NCBI GenBank assembly: GCA_964501915.1
Contig: CAZCVP010000220.1
Location: 1 to 13,202, forward strand
Length of the DNA stretch: 13,202 nucleotides
Reading direction: 5' to 3'
Source of the DNA: CAYFPX01 sp964501915
GTDB lineage: Bacteria; Myxococcota_A; UBA796; CAJQPC01
The first letter of the stretch is position 1; every line of letters starts with the position of its first letter. The position numbers were made by a program, and so were the translations under genes. Shown here one piece after another: positions 13,162 to 13,202 of the stretch. Below the pieces are notes generated by a model. It ran no database searches and was not told the DNA's origin. It worked only from the letters and a program-made list of their open reading frames with translations.

Positions 13162-13202
13162 GAGCCGGTCACGACGCCAGCCTGAGCGGCGTTAGATGGG
13201 GA
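13162..13202 (-). other. 41-bp window edge upstream of the WD40 gene
   Basis: On the minus strand this holds an in-frame TAA (13192-13194) and a modest AT-rich patch, CATCTAA (13192-13198), about 31 bp before GTG 13161, which could be a -10 element. There is no Shine-Dalgarno sequence. Too little sequence remains to tell a true promoter from a frameshifted 5' coding part. Confidence 0.3.

Overview
This is a very GC-rich (about 70% by eye), densely coding stretch of a bacterial chromosome, most likely from a member of the Myxococcota (former Deltaproteobacteria) or a close uncultured relative. The evidence is a secreted protease ending in a MYXO-CTERM-type tail (Cys-Gly-Cys motif, hydrophobic helix, Arg cluster), lipoproteins with Asp/Thr/Ser-rich stalks, strongly G/C-ending codons, several GTG starts, and gene families common in these predators (arylsulfotransferase-like propellers, CotH kinase, CHAT, caspase-like and WD40 proteins). 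The window starts with 47 G residues beside an inverted repeat, which looks like a contig-end artefact.

Layout. (1) 50-727 (+): C-terminal remnant of a multi-pass membrane protein with a soluble tail. (2) 799-4112 (+): two lipoproteins with overlapping ends, a 679-aa arylsulfotransferase-like (ASST) propeller carrying a galactose-binding-like domain nested inside its N-terminal beta-sandwich, and a 427-aa diverged ASST-like paralogue. (3) 4120-6791 (-): a 421-aa CotH-kinase lipoprotein, an exported glycerophosphodiester phosphodiesterase (GDPD) and a DUF4442 hotdog protein. The last two form a tight operon and CotH has its own -10-like site. (4) 6850-12015 (+): a C25/gingipain-like caspase-fold peptidase with nine PPDLGA hexapeptides, a secreted trypsin-like protease with an MYXO-CTERM tail, and a CHAT peptidase fused to a SIR2-like domain that appears to have lost every NAD-handling motif. 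(5) 12019-13161 (-): a WD40 propeller protein converging on the CHAT gene with 3 bp between stops.

How the genes may work together. The left half encodes envelope or surface proteins: two ASST-like propellers and a CotH kinase could modify surface substrates, while the GDPD and hotdog protein suggest lipid head-group or acyl turnover. The right half holds three peptidase genes of different types and a WD40 protein. The caspase-like and CHAT proteins lack signal peptides and should be cytosolic. Such enzymes are known from bacterial conflict and programmed-death systems, with WD40 repeats as common sensor modules. The trypsin is exported and is probably functionally separate despite its position. 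The most unusual item is the CHAT/pseudo-SIR2 fusion, whose second domain may be a binding or sensing module rather than an NADase effector. No RNA genes, CRISPR arrays, transposons or integrases were seen. Every intergenic gap is under 100 bp.
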